The notes below the pieces were generated by a model. That model was not told the origin of the DNA. It saw only the letters and a list, made by a program, of their open reading frames with translations, and did no database searches. Below, piece by piece: positions 9,532-18,854 of a stretch of 64,000 nucleotides of DNA (positions are counted from its first letter, which is position 1; each line of letters opens with the position of its first letter). Source of the DNA: Neglectibacter timonensis (lineage in GTDB: Bacteria > Bacillota > Clostridia > Oscillospirales > Acutalibacteraceae); contig NZ_LT160640.1 of the NCBI RefSeq assembly GCF_900048895.1, positions 1,194,758 to 1,258,757 on the forward strand. Direction: 5' to 3'. The translations under genes were made by a program, and so were the position numbers.

Positions 9532-10920
9532 TCAGTTCTTCAGTTCCCGGGAAATTACCGCGTTCTCCACAGCGGCGCTGCCGCCGGAGACGAACAGGCA
9601 CAGTTCTTCCCCCTCTTTCTGGTACATCCTGGCATTCATTGCCACGCCGTCCACATAGAGGGTGGCAATGCTGCCGTCCACCAACAGCACAACATGATAC
9701 TTTTCCCCCGGCACAAGGGTTATGGGCCGCTCCAGCCCAAGGTTCATACAGGCATACCAGGGGATATTGGGGCTTTTCTCAAACAGGAACCTGTTCTCCC
9801 CGCAGAGAAACCTGAATTGGTAAAAACTTTCCGTTCCGGAATCCCCGCAAAAGCCCAGACCAAAAAAGACGGTGCCCTCTTCAAAGGAAAGGTCGGCTTC
9901 AAATTTGAAGAAATCGCCGCAGCCCCTTGAGAGCACGGATAAAGTCCTGCCGTCCTCCCTGCATGCTGTGGAATCGGGAATGCGCGCCCCTTCGGCAAAA
10001 GCTGCCCGCACTGTCTCCGGCGGCTTTACGCCCAGAGTCCCGTCCGGCCGCTGGAAAAGCTCATGGGGCACAAAGGTGCCCGCCCATTCGAAATTTTTCG
10101 TATCGTCACAATCCTCTTTGGTGGGTACCCAGCCGAAGAGGATCCTCCTGTTGCCAAGGCAGAACGTGCGCCCCGCATAATAGGCCCTGCCGTCAAAGCA
10201 GTCGTCTTCCGGCTTGAACCAGGGTCCGGTGATGCTCTTCCCCATGCGGTACACCGTTCGGTTGCGGTCGCTGTATTCGGAGATGACATGGTACCACCAA
10301 TCCCCAATCCGGAACAGGTCGGGCATTTCATGCATGGTATAAAGGCCGGGCGCCCAGAAATCCCCTTGGAATTCCCAGGTATCCAAATCCCTGGAGGTAT
10401 ACCAGACCGTGCATCCGGAAAGCCGGGTTTTTGGTCCCTCCCTGCGCGCTCCCAGGAGCAGGACATAACGGAAGCCCTCTTCATCCCACAGCACAAAGGG
10501 ATCTCTCCAGTCGTCCGGGTCATAACCTTCCTGGGGAGGGAAGGCCAGTGCGTTTTTCTTCCACTGCTTCAGGTCATCGCTTACGGCATGCATCACGACC
10601 TGAGAAGCTTTTCCCAACTGGGGATAGTCCCGGTTATAGCCGGTGTAAAAGGCATGAAAGCTTCCATCCTGAGCTTCCAAAACACTGCCTGCAAAGATAT
10701 ACTGGTCCTGCTCCTCATCGCCGCCCCGTGGGATGGCGACCCCCAAATCCTCATAGGCGACAAAGTCCGAGGTGGTGGAAAGATGCCAGCCGAAAGGCTC
10801 GCCGCAGGGGCAGGGCTTTCGGGAATCCCGCTGGTGATAGAGATAGAATTTTTCCCCACGGCCGAAGGGCATGCAGTCGCCAAACCACCGGCACTGGGGC
10901 TGATAATACAGTTTGAACAT
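9532..10920 (-). CDS. GH32-like (clan GH-J) glycosidase
   Basis: 462-residue five-bladed beta-propeller glycosidase with a C-terminal beta-sandwich (~330-462). Clan GH-J landmarks are present but divergent. The nucleophile motif is WFGDC (D15) instead of the classic W-(M/L)-N-D-P-N. WRDPFV (D140) is the transition-state stabiliser, and MHEMPDLF (E198) replaces the E-C-P acid/base motif. No signal peptide, hence cytoplasmic. The start is the ATG at 10920, directly after GGGGAGGAG; the longer reading frame above it has no such site. It probably hydrolyses a furanosyl or related terminal sugar, but the altered motifs mean fructan specificity should not be assumed. Confidence 0.8.
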   Translation of the reverse strand: MFKLYYQPQCRWFGDCMPFGRGEKFYLYHQRDSRKPCPCGEPFGWHLSTTSDFVAYEDLGVAIPRGGDEEQDQYIFAGSVLEAQDGSFHAFYTGYNRDYPQLGKASQVVMHAVSDDLKQWKKNALAFPPQEGYDPDDWRDPFVLWDEEGFRYVLLLGARREGPKTRLSGCTVWYTSRDLDTWEFQGDFWAPGLYTMHEMPDLFRIGDWWYHVISEYSDRNRTVYRMGKSITGPWFKPEDDCFDGRAYYAGRTFCLGNRRILFGWVPTKEDCDDTKNFEWAGTFVPHELFQRPDGTLGVKPPETVRAAFAEGARIPDSTACREDGRTLSVLSRGCGDFFKFEADLSFEEGTVFFGLGFCGDSGTESFYQFRFLCGENRFLFEKSPNIPWYACMNLGLERPITLVPGEKYHVVLLVDGSIATLYVDGVAMNARMYQKEGEELCLFVSGGSAAVENAVISRELKN

Positions 10921-10984
10921 GGCTCCTCCCCGCTTTCCAAAACGCATCCCACCGGTTTCTGCAGGCTTTTCCTGCAAAGAAGAT

Positions 10985-11026
10985 GAAAATAAAATTTGCA
11001 AAGACCTCCGCAGAGGCCTTTGCAAA
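10985..11026 (-). terminator. Intra-operon terminator between dehydrogenase and GH32-like genes
   Basis: TTTGCAAAG (10995-11003) and CTTTGCAAA (11018-11026) form the base of a hairpin with a further CCTC/GAGG pairing inside. On the minus strand it is followed by TTTTATTTTC. It lies 35 bases past the dehydrogenase stop, so the GH32/GH31 genes may be expressed at lower level or by readthrough. Confidence 0.6.
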
Positions 11027-11061
11027 TGGTTCTCATCCGGGTCGGATCGCTTTTTATTTCT

Positions 11062-12141
11062 TTATTTGATCTCCATCCATTTGCCTGCCTCAGCAGACTC
11101 CAAAATGGTATCCACCACGTGCTGGTTTGCCTGGCCGTCGAAAATTGTGGCAGGCATTCCGTCGCCGACCCCATTGAGGATATCGGCAAAGGACTGCATC
11201 TGGTCGCTGTAATACTGCTGCGGAATGGGCAGCTTGGAGAAGACATGGGCGTCCGCGTTGATATCGCCGGAGCAAACCTCAATCTCATCCTCAAGTCCGG
11301 GCGTCGCGTCCAGGCTGTAGACGATGGCGCCTTCGCTTCCATAAATCTCCATGCGCTGATAGTTGCCGCGCCCAAAACCGAAGCGGGTGATCTGGAAGCT
11401 GGCGGAAATGCCGTCCTCCATGTCAGCCATATAGTTGCAGAAATCGTCCACATCCACCTGGCCTACGCCCTCGCCCTTTTCCAGCTTGCGCTCCTTCACA
11501 TAAGTGCCGGTGTGTCCCACAATGTTGGTGTACTCCTTGCCCAGCACAAAACGGACCAGATCCAGGGCGTGGCAGCCCAGATCACCCAGCGCGCCGGAGC
11601 CTGTGCGGTTCTTGATAAAACGCCAGGCCAACGGGCAGTCCACACGGGGCAGGCCCCACGCCTGGAAATACTGCATATCCACATGATAGACTTTGCCAAT
11701 CTTGCCCTGGGCGATCAGGTCCTTGGCATAGCGGGCCGCGGCCTTAAAGCGGTAGGAGAAGCACACCATGTTTTTGATGCCCTTTTCCTTGGTGGCGTTT
11801 GCCAGAATGTCAGCTTCTTCCGCGGTCATGGTGATGGGTTTTTCAATGTCATAGGGTTTGCCGGCCTCTACCGCGGCCATGCCGATTTCAAAGTGGGCGT
11901 CGTTGGAGGTGCAGATATCCACCGCATCCACGTCGGGGCAATTGATCAGGTCGTGGTAGTCCACAAACCGGTGGGCTTCGTCGATGCCGTATTTTTCACC
12001 GGCAGCCTTCAGCTTCTCCTCATCGATATCGCAGATAGCTACCAGCTCCAAATCCGGGCTTCTGCGGATGCCGGGTTCATGAACGCCCGTCCAAATACCG
12101 CCCAATCCTACAGAACCAATACGAATTACTTTCTTTTCCAT
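11062..12141 (-). CDS. Gfo/Idh/MocA family sugar dehydrogenase
   Basis: 359-residue NAD(P)-dependent oxidoreductase. The N-terminal Rossmann fold carries the dinucleotide motif GSVGLGGIW (~9) and CDID. The conserved EKP motif is in DIEKPITM, with its lysine next to the nicotinamide, and the C-terminal alpha/beta domain contains GDLGCHALD with the likely catalytic histidine. The strong AAAGGAG site sits just ahead of the ATG at 12141. Members oxidise or reduce a sugar or sugar-acid carbonyl; with a ThuA-like protein in the same gene string, a ThuB-like 3-keto-sugar role is possible (inference). It is followed by a terminator-like hairpin. Confidence 0.9.
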   Translation of the reverse strand: MEKKVIRIGSVGLGGIWTGVHEPGIRRSPDLELVAICDIDEEKLKAAGEKYGIDEAHRFVDYHDLINCPDVDAVDICTSNDAHFEIGMAAVEAGKPYDIEKPITMTAEEADILANATKEKGIKNMVCFSYRFKAAARYAKDLIAQGKIGKVYHVDMQYFQAWGLPRVDCPLAWRFIKNRTGSGALGDLGCHALDLVRFVLGKEYTNIVGHTGTYVKERKLEKGEGVGQVDVDDFCNYMADMEDGISASFQITRFGFGRGNYQRMEIYGSEGAIVYSLDATPGLEDEIEVCSGDINADAHVFSKLPIPQQYYSDQMQSFADILNGVGDGMPATIFDGQANQHVVDTILESAEAGKWMEIK

Positions 12142-12172
12142 TGCTGTATCTCCTTTGTATCAAAATAAATGT

Positions 12173-13924
12173 TTACTGAACTGTTTCCTTTTTCAAAATA
12201 ACAGACGAAAACGCCGGCAGCTTCAGCCGGATCTTTCCGGCCTCCCCTGTATACCCCGCTCCGCTGAGCAGATCCAGGGCCCTGTTTCCGGGCAGGACAA
12301 ACTCCTGCTCCCCGTCTGTGTTGTTCACTACAGTCACAAGGGTGTCTTCCCCGCAGCTGCGTTCCATAGCGAACACCTCTCCTGCCGAGCAGAAGCGGAC
12401 CGTTCCGTACTGCAGCGCTTTCTGGCCTTTCCGCAGCGCCATCAGCTTCTGGTAGAACTCAAACAGCTCCCGGTTCCAATGGCTTTCTTCCCAATCAAAG
12501 GTCCGGCGGCAGTCGGGGTCGTTGCCGCCCATCATGCCAATTTCCGTACCGTAATAGGTGCAGGGCATTCCCACAAAGGTGTATTGGAAAACCGCCGCGT
12601 TTTTCAGCCTGCCCGCCTCTCCTCCGCAGGTGTTGAGAAACCTTGCAGTGTCGTGGCTGTCCAAAAGGTTGAGCATGCAGTCGTTGGCCTGGTCAGTATA
12701 GCGCACCAGATTTTCCGTGAGGGACTCTTCAAACTTCTTGGGACCGATGCGGTCCTCCGCAAAATAGAGAACGCTGGCGCGCTGTACCGCGTAGTTCATC
12801 ACGCCGTCGAACTGATCGCCCCGAAGCCAGGGTTCTGCGTTCCACCAGTTCTCTCCAATGATCACGGCGTCAGGGTTGATGCCGCGTACGGTCTTGCGGA
12901 ACTCCCTCCAGAAATGGGCGTCCACTTCATCCGCCACATCCAGCCGCCAGCCGTCGATACCGGTTCTGGTCCACTTGGCCACCGCGCCCAGAAGGTACTC
13001 CATGACCTCCTGGTTTTCCGTGTTGAACTTGGGCATATAGGGTCCGATGGCGAAACCGTCGAAGTTCGGCGGATCCAAGGTGACGGGAAAACTTTTGATG
13101 TGGAACCAATCCCGGTAAGGGGATTTTTCACCGTGCTTGAGCACATCCTGAAACTGCCGGAAGAAGAAGCCGCAGTGGTTGAACACGCCGTCCAACATGA
13201 TGCGGATGCCCCTCTCGTGGGCCTTCTGCACCAGTTCCACCAGGGTACTCTCATCCCCGAAATGCGGGTCGATACGGGTGTAATCGTTGGTGTCGTACTT
13301 ATGGTTTGTGGAAGCTTCAAAAATCGGCGTAAGGTACAGGGCGTTGACACCCAACTCCGAAAGATAGGGAAGCTTCTGGATGACGCCGGGCAGGTCGCCG
13401 CCGAAGAAATTCATCCGGTCCGGCTTCCCACCCCACTGGCAGACAGTTTCCGGCGAGAGGGAAGGATCTCCGTTGCAGAAGCGCTCCGGGAAAATCTGAT
13501 AGAATACCGCACTGTTGACCCAGGACGGCTTTTTGTGCACGTCGATTCCATTGATAAAGGGAAATTGAAAATGGACGAAACCGATGCGGTCATGGTCAAT
13601 ATCCACGCTTCCTAGTTCCAGGAAGCCGTTTTCCGTGTAGATGAGCTCTTCTTCCCCCTTCTTCAGCAGGAAGTAGTAACCCAGGCGGGTATCGGTGCAG
13701 TGGTACTCATACTGATAATAGTCAAACAGTCCGTCGGAACCCAGCTTTTCCATGGGGAACTCCTCACGGGTTTCCCACAGGTATTGATTGCCGATGACCA
13801 GTCTGACGGAATCCAGGTCGCCCCGGCCCGCCCGGAGCCTGACACGGAAGTCCAGCCCCGACACGGGATAGGCGTAGTTGCTTTTTGGAATATGCAGGAT
13901 CGCCTGCAGGTTCATGGTTGACAA
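12173..13924 (-). CDS. GH13 neopullulanase/cyclomaltodextrinase-type alpha-glycosidase
   Basis: 583-residue alpha-amylase family enzyme. An N-terminal CBM34-like beta domain (~1-125) precedes the catalytic barrel. All four classic regions are present: DGVFNH (~245), GWRLDVADEV with nucleophile D329, VIIGENWW with acid/base E358, and LLDSHDTARF with transition-state D425. No signal peptide, so it degrades imported alpha-glucans or maltooligosaccharides inside the cell. The start is a TTG at 13924, chosen because AGGAGG lies seven bases upstream; the ATG three codons later is 16 bases from it. The gene sits 12 bases after the DUF4867 gene and is clearly co-transcribed with it. Confidence 0.93.
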   Translation of the reverse strand: MSTMNLQAILHIPKSNYAYPVSGLDFRVRLRAGRGDLDSVRLVIGNQYLWETREEFPMEKLGSDGLFDYYQYEYHCTDTRLGYYFLLKKGEEELIYTENGFLELGSVDIDHDRIGFVHFQFPFINGIDVHKKPSWVNSAVFYQIFPERFCNGDPSLSPETVCQWGGKPDRMNFFGGDLPGVIQKLPYLSELGVNALYLTPIFEASTNHKYDTNDYTRIDPHFGDESTLVELVQKAHERGIRIMLDGVFNHCGFFFRQFQDVLKHGEKSPYRDWFHIKSFPVTLDPPNFDGFAIGPYMPKFNTENQEVMEYLLGAVAKWTRTGIDGWRLDVADEVDAHFWREFRKTVRGINPDAVIIGENWWNAEPWLRGDQFDGVMNYAVQRASVLYFAEDRIGPKKFEESLTENLVRYTDQANDCMLNLLDSHDTARFLNTCGGEAGRLKNAAVFQYTFVGMPCTYYGTEIGMMGGNDPDCRRTFDWEESHWNRELFEFYQKLMALRKGQKALQYGTVRFCSAGEVFAMERSCGEDTLVTVVNNTDGEQEFVLPGNRALDLLSGAGYTGEAGKIRLKLPAFSSVILKKETVQ

Positions 13925-13936
13925 ACCGATTCCTCC

Positions 13937-14431
13937 TCAGGGCAGGATGCGGATACGGTCTTCGCCTTCCAGCATGGTAAAGGTACAGTCGTTGCCAAAG
14001 GTACGCTCGGGCAGCAGAACCAGAACGTTGACCGCAGGGGTGTTTACCACAAACTGACGGCCATGCAGTACACCGGGATTCAGTTTCACAAAGGTGCCCT
14101 GAGGAACGCGGAAGGCCTCCACAGTCGCAGGATCCACGCGGAAACTGGAAGGTCCTACAAAGATATCGATATCGCCGTCCAGGGGCAGGATGCCCTCACA
14201 GGTGAACTGGTGGTATTCCAGCGCCGTGATGATGCGCTCGCACTCGGAAACCCTGGCCACACAGGCGGACGCAGGCATGCGCCCATCCAGATGCAGCGTC
14301 ACCAGGTCAGGTGCGAACACATTGTTGGCCTCGGGCTTTGCTTCAATCTGCTTCACATGCAGCAGATCCATAAAATCGCCGTAGGGGCGGAACGCCTCCC
14401 GGCAGAGGGTTTGAGCTTTAATCTCTCTCAT
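13937..14431 (-). CDS. DUF4867 family protein (ureidoglycolate-lyase/cupin-like)
   Basis: 164-residue small beta-rich protein resembling the DUF4867 family, which shares the cupin-like fold of ureidoglycolate lyases. Visible features are an N-terminal helical start (REIKAQTLCREAFRPYG), central LPLDGDIDIFVGPSS and a C-terminal LNPGVLHGRQFVV stretch. No biochemical role can be assigned. It lies between the isomerase and GH13 genes, which suggests it handles a sugar or sugar acid, possibly as an epimerase or mutarotase (inference). Of two in-frame ATGs, the one at 14431 has AAAGGA at usable distance; the one at 14443 abuts it. Confidence 0.75.
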   Translation of the reverse strand: MREIKAQTLCREAFRPYGDFMDLLHVKQIEAKPEANNVFAPDLVTLHLDGRMPASACVARVSECERIITALEYHQFTCEGILPLDGDIDIFVGPSSFRVDPATVEAFRVPQGTFVKLNPGVLHGRQFVVNTPAVNVLVLLPERTFGNDCTFTMLEGEDRIRILP

Positions 14432-14556
14432 AGTCGCAGCCATCCTTTCGTATCGGGGGCGGAGTCCGCCTCCCCGTCTGTTCCATCAAGTTTCCCCGCG
14501 AAGAAACCTTCTCCGCGGGAACCCTTGAGGAAATTCAAATCCGTTTCTGCACCGGT

Positions 14557-15942
14557 TTACAGGCTGTAAACGCCCTGCTCGTCGGCATCGTCGAAGATCA
14601 TGCCCAGATAGCGGGCAGCTTCCCGCAGGACCGGCTTGTAGTTGCCATAAATACCGCCCACATGGTGGATGTAGGGGCCAAACATCAGCTTCTCTTCCCA
14701 GCGCTTCCAGTTGTCGGCTTCAAACCAGACATAAGTGCCGTTGGTCTCAGGACCGTCCACGGCTCTGCCCTCGCCGCCGAAGAGATAGTACTTGCCGTCA
14801 ATATCGTCGAACCGGCAGAGGGTAATGTCGCCCTTCTTCAGTTCGAAGCGCTCCTGGCCCCCCACCAGCCTTGCCTTGCTGGCAGGATCCTTCAGGGAAT
14901 AGGGGAACGGTCCACAGTGCCACAGCAGCTCCGCGTTGTCGTTCTGGGGGTGACGGATTGTCAGGTCGGCCAGGAACTCCGACTCCTTGCCCAGCGTTAC
15001 GGCATGCAGCATGGCCAGCGTGACAGCGCCGTTGATGTCCGTTTCGCAAGAGATGGGCATGCCCTCGTCAGCCATTTCGCCCAGCGTCATGCAGATCGGC
15101 ACGCCCAGAATAGAGGTTGCGCTCCAGCACTCCATGGCGGCGGCGCCGCAGTTGTTTTCCACCATCAGGTCCTGAACCGCCAGCTTTACGGCAGCGGCGC
15201 GGGCAACCTGCTGCTCCATCATGGCAGAGGTGTCCATCCTGCTCTTGATATCTGCCAGATACTCTTCATAACGGGGGTCCTTCTCCTCCACGATTTTGTC
15301 CGCCCGGGCCGCAATGGCGTTGGGGGAGATCGGGATGGTGGTGATGCCGAATCTGGTAGCCAGGTCGGCCTCGTTGGCCATCACGCTCATGAAGGGCACA
15401 GGACGGGCGCCGAACTTGGCGATGCGCAGGTTCTTCACCGTCTTAACCACGGAAACCACGCGGATAAAGCGGTCAAAGCCGTTTTTGAAATCCTCGCTTT
15501 CCGTCTCGCAGTTCCAGATATAGCTGTACTGCACGCCGAAACGCTTCATCACCTTGGTGCAGGCAAACATGCCGCACTGGGTATCGCGGCCGCGGCTCTC
15601 GTCGGTGTTGGGCCGCTCATCCCTGGCGCCCCACATCAGGGTGGGAACCTTCATGGCAGCAGCCACGCCCGCCGCACACTGCTCTTCACCAAAGTCGCAG
15701 TGCGGGGTGAAGAGGGCGTCGATCTTCGCAGCCTTGAACTTGTCGACCACCGCGGGGATCTTGGCGGTCTCATACAGGATGCCGTTCTCGCAGATATCGT
15801 CGATATCCACAATAGTGACCACATCGGGATGAATGCTGCGGATCACCGCCATGAACTTATCCTTCTGGCGCTTTGCCTCTTCCATGCTCAGGAAGCTCCG
15901 CTTGGTGGGCGCTACACCCAATACAATGCTCTGCTTTTTCAT
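14557..15942 (-). CDS. L-fucose/L-arabinose isomerase-like sugar isomerase
   Basis: 461-residue protein with the overall organisation of the FucI/AraA superfamily: an N-terminal alpha/beta domain with VAPTKRSFLS and FTPHCDFGEEQ, a middle domain with LMWGARDERP, and a C-terminal beta-rich domain. These enzymes interconvert aldoses and ketoses with a metal ion. Its ATG overlaps the stop of the PfkB kinase gene by four bases (ATGA), so the two are translationally coupled. Isomerase, kinase, aldolase and reductase follow one another here, the standard catabolic order for an aldose cleaved after phosphorylation. The exact sugar is unknown; related proteins act on fucose, arabinose and, in some Firmicutes, sulfoquinovose. 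A GC-rich hairpin (14486-14528) lies between it and the DUF4867 gene. Confidence 0.82.
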   Translation of the reverse strand: MKKQSIVLGVAPTKRSFLSMEEAKRQKDKFMAVIRSIHPDVVTIVDIDDICENGILYETAKIPAVVDKFKAAKIDALFTPHCDFGEEQCAAGVAAAMKVPTLMWGARDERPNTDESRGRDTQCGMFACTKVMKRFGVQYSYIWNCETESEDFKNGFDRFIRVVSVVKTVKNLRIAKFGARPVPFMSVMANEADLATRFGITTIPISPNAIAARADKIVEEKDPRYEEYLADIKSRMDTSAMMEQQVARAAAVKLAVQDLMVENNCGAAAMECWSATSILGVPICMTLGEMADEGMPISCETDINGAVTLAMLHAVTLGKESEFLADLTIRHPQNDNAELLWHCGPFPYSLKDPASKARLVGGQERFELKKGDITLCRFDDIDGKYYLFGGEGRAVDGPETNGTYVWFEADNWKRWEEKLMFGPYIHHVGGIYGNYKPVLREAARYLGMIFDDADEQGVYSL

Positions 15943-16901
15943 AGTTGCAATTTCCTCCCATAGAACGCCACGCGTTCGTCAATTTCCGTATAGTCGATTT
16001 CGCCTGTCTTCAAATATTTCTGAACGGTATCCCAATCCGGGATGCCGGCCCGGCCGCCGATGCGGGTGCATTTGATGCAGGACACCGCCGTTGCCAGCCG
16101 TGCCGCCTCCTTGGCGGAATAGCCGCGCAGCAGGCCTACCACATAGGCTCCGTGGAAGACGTCGCCCGCACCCACGGTATCCTGAACCACCACGTCGAAG
16201 GAGGGCAGTTCAAAGAAGCCTTCCTCCTTGCTGTAGCCCACGCATCCCTTGGCGCCCAAGGTGAATACCACAATGGAGGGGCCCATCTCACAGACCTTTT
16301 TGCAGTTTTCCTCATAGTTTTTATCGTGGAACAGCACATCGTAGAAAAACTCCGAGCCCACAAAGGCATCGATGAGATCAATATGCTCCATCAGCTCCGA
16401 AGAATAGGAATCCGCATCCACGATCACCTTGGCCCCGGCATTCTTGGCGCGCTTGGTTGCCTCCATAGAAACTCCCGTGATATGGGAGATGAAGAACCAC
16501 TCGCAATTCTCCAGGATTTCGTTGTCCAACTCCTCCGGCCTCAGACTCTGGGCCGAACCCCGGCGGTATACGATGCTGCGGCCATTGGTCTCCCGGTCGC
16601 TGAGCACGATGGAGAGAGAGGTGGTCTCCTCCTGACGCATCTTCATGCCGGAAACGTCTATCCCATGGCGCTCAAAATCCCGGATGCAGAACTGACCGTA
16701 GTCATCGCTGCCCACCGCGCCCAGCATGGCGCATTTCGCGCCCAGCCTGGCGGAGGCCACCATGCCGGAGGCCACCTTGCCGCCTCCCTGCCAGCTCAGG
16801 GCATTGATGCCCGTACCGCCGTTGGGCTTTGGGAATACATCCACATTTACTGCCAAATCCACACAGGGCATGTCGTACCCTGCCACTTCAAACTTTTTCA
16901 A
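15939..16901 (-). CDS. PfkB/ribokinase family carbohydrate kinase
   Basis: 320-residue ATP-dependent sugar kinase. The N-terminal substrate site has the GGG motif (WQGGGKVASG, ~38-47). The C-terminal PfkB signature DTVGAGDVFHGA (~241-252) holds the catalytic base D247 and the anion hole. It should phosphorylate the ketose made by the isomerase encoded downstream, priming it for the class II aldolase encoded upstream. The gene overlaps the isomerase start by four bases. The length is normal for the family and no residue of the signature is missing. Confidence 0.92.
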   Translation of the reverse strand: MKKFEVAGYDMPCVDLAVNVDVFPKPNGGTGINALSWQGGGKVASGMVASARLGAKCAMLGAVGSDDYGQFCIRDFERHGIDVSGMKMRQEETTSLSIVLSDRETNGRSIVYRRGSAQSLRPEELDNEILENCEWFFISHITGVSMEATKRAKNAGAKVIVDADSYSSELMEHIDLIDAFVGSEFFYDVLFHDKNYEENCKKVCEMGPSIVVFTLGAKGCVGYSKEEGFFELPSFDVVVQDTVGAGDVFHGAYVVGLLRGYSAKEAARLATAVSCIKCTRIGGRAGIPDWDTVQKYLKTGEIDYTEIDERVAFYGRKLQL

Positions 16902-16932
16902 TGCTGTTTCTCTCCTTACCTTCTCAAGCCGC

Positions 16933-17787
16933 TCAGAGAGAGAACTTGTTGGGATTGAGAAGCTTCATCTTGCCGCGGACAAAATCGATGGCAGCCTCGG
17001 AGGAAGCGTCCAGCAACGCCATAAAGTTGCCGTCCTTCGCCTCTTTGTCAACCTGCGCCGCAATGCTCTTGTAGATAGCGCGGAAATACTCGGTGGCAAT
17101 GTTGAATTTGCTCATGCCCAGCCGTACGCTTTCCTGGAGCTGCTCATGGGGAATATCGGAACAGCCGTGCAGAACCAGCGGTACCGGCACCGCCTTGTGC
17201 AGCGCGGTGATGCGGTCAAAGTCCAGATTCGGAACCTTCACATAGGCGCCGTGGGCATTTCCCACCGCTACCGCCAGGGAACCGCAGCCGGTGCGCTGTA
17301 CAAATTCCACCGCCTGGTCCACATTGGTGTAATTGTCGGCGTTCACAATGTCGTCCAGGTTTGCGCCGGAACCCACATGGCCCAGCTCCGCCTCCACGTC
17401 CACATTGAACACATTGGCCGTACGCACCACAGCGGCCGTCACCTCTACGTTTTCCTCATAGGGCAGCGCAGAGCCGTCTACCATCACCGACGGGAAACCG
17501 GCCTTGATGCCGCCTACGGCGATTTCATATCCCGCGGAATGGTCCAGATGCACTGCAATCGGCACATCGGACTGCACCGCAAAATTCTTGGCGAAATCGG
17601 CCACGTGCTTGAGAGCTATGTACTTGTCAAAGCCGGGATACAGCTGGATGATTACCGGAATCTTCTCCCGGTTTGCAGCTTCAGCCACCCATTTGACCGT
17701 CTCATAGTTGAACACGTTCATCGCGGCCACACCATAATGGTTTTCCGTTGCGTGCTGCAGGACTTCGTTTACCTTTGCCAATGGCAT
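16933..17787 (-). CDS. Class II (metal-dependent) ketose-phosphate aldolase
   Basis: 284-residue zinc-dependent aldolase of the FbaA/GatY/IolJ family. D82 is the proton-transfer residue and H83 a zinc ligand in HLDHS; further residues are E134 in EAELGHVG, H179 in GNAHGAY and H207 in LHGCSD. The last motif differs from the usual HGGSG, which may indicate a substrate other than fructose bisphosphate. It should cleave a ketose-1-phosphate or bisphosphate into DHAP and an aldehyde. The start at 17787 follows AAAAGGAG. It lies 32 bases from the PfkB kinase gene, and the reductase encoded upstream is a candidate for removing the aldehyde product. Confidence 0.9.
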   Translation of the reverse strand: MPLAKVNEVLQHATENHYGVAAMNVFNYETVKWVAEAANREKIPVIIQLYPGFDKYIALKHVADFAKNFAVQSDVPIAVHLDHSAGYEIAVGGIKAGFPSVMVDGSALPYEENVEVTAAVVRTANVFNVDVEAELGHVGSGANLDDIVNADNYTNVDQAVEFVQRTGCGSLAVAVGNAHGAYVKVPNLDFDRITALHKAVPVPLVLHGCSDIPHEQLQESVRLGMSKFNIATEYFRAIYKSIAAQVDKEAKDGNFMALLDASSEAAIDFVRGKMKLLNPNKFSL

Positions 17788-17867
17788 TTCAATCCAACTC
17801 CTTTTCTATTTCTCACACCGTTCTTGCCGAAGGTGTACAAAAACCTGGGTTCATGCGGACAGTTGGC

Positions 17868-18827
17868 TCAGTCAGCCGTCTCCGTGTTAAAGAACAGGGT
17901 ATAATTGGGCAGGCTGTCCGTAAACTTTTTGCTGGCAGCGTTGATGATCTCATAATCTTCCTCGCTGAACTTCCAGCCGGATGCCTGAATATTCTCCTCC
18001 GCCTGCTTCCCGTTCTTGGCGCCTACGATGGGGGCCGTGATGCCGGGGGTCTGAAGCAGCCAGGCAATGGCGCCCTGAGCGGGGGTTTTGCCGTATTTGG
18101 CGCTCACCTCGCTGAGCACATCGGTGACCTCCAGGCAGCGGTTATAGTTTTCAGGCTGGAACAGGGCCGCCTTGGCGCGTCCGTCGGTGAACACGGCGTC
18201 CTTCTTATACTTGCCGGTCAGAAGCCCCTGGGCCAGGGTGCTGTAGGGGATGACGGAGACATTGTTCTCCGCACTGAACTTGACCAGTTCCTCATCATAA
18301 CGCCACAGCAGGCTGTAGCAGGGCTGGATCACATCCACTTCCCCATATTTCATAGCGGCCTTCATCTCCTCAATGGAGAAGTTGGAAAGGCCGATAGCGC
18401 GGATTTTTCCCGCTTTCTTCAGCTCCATCATCGTGCTCATACGCTCCTCGATGGAAACCTCTTCCTCCGGGATGGGGTAGTGCAGGAAATAGACGTCCAG
18501 ATAATCGGTGCCCAGACGGGAAAGGCTGTCCTCGCAGGCCTTGATCATCTTGTCATGCTGCATGGAAGGCTTAAACACCTTGGAGATAACGGAGAGCTTA
18601 TCGCGCCCGATTCTCTTAATGGCCTCGCCGACCACGCGCTCCGAACGGCCGCTGCCGTAAATTTCCGCTGTATCCAGAGTGTTTACGCCCAGCTCGTAAG
18701 ATTTTTCTATGGCCTCCAGAGAACTGGTGTCCTCCGTGGCGCCGAAATAGTCGCCGCCCATTGCCCAGCAGCCCAGAATCAGTTCCGAAACCTTGACGTC
18801 TCCCTTACCTAAAGTCTTGTACTCCAT
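17868..18827 (-). CDS. Aldo/keto reductase
   Basis: 319-residue NADPH-dependent aldehyde reductase with a TIM-barrel fold. The catalytic tetrad is intact: D52 and Y57 in LDTAEIYG, K83 in VISKVF and H116 in YFLHYP. The C-terminal cofactor-binding segment (APIVGAKN) is also visible. The ATG at 18827 has GGGAGGA at seven bases and is preferred over the in-frame start 21 bases upstream. In this operon it likely reduces the aldehyde left by the class II aldolase, as FucO or YihU do in related pathways (inference). A terminator directly ahead of its ribosome-binding site leaves no room for a promoter. Confidence 0.92.
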   Translation of the reverse strand: MEYKTLGKGDVKVSELILGCWAMGGDYFGATEDTSSLEAIEKSYELGVNTLDTAEIYGSGRSERVVGEAIKRIGRDKLSVISKVFKPSMQHDKMIKACEDSLSRLGTDYLDVYFLHYPIPEEEVSIEERMSTMMELKKAGKIRAIGLSNFSIEEMKAAMKYGEVDVIQPCYSLLWRYDEELVKFSAENNVSVIPYSTLAQGLLTGKYKKDAVFTDGRAKAALFQPENYNRCLEVTDVLSEVSAKYGKTPAQGAIAWLLQTPGITAPIVGAKNGKQAEENIQASGWKFSEEDYEIINAASKKFTDSLPNYTLFFNTETAD

Positions 18828-18854
18828 TGAAAATTCCTCCCATTGCAATTTTTC

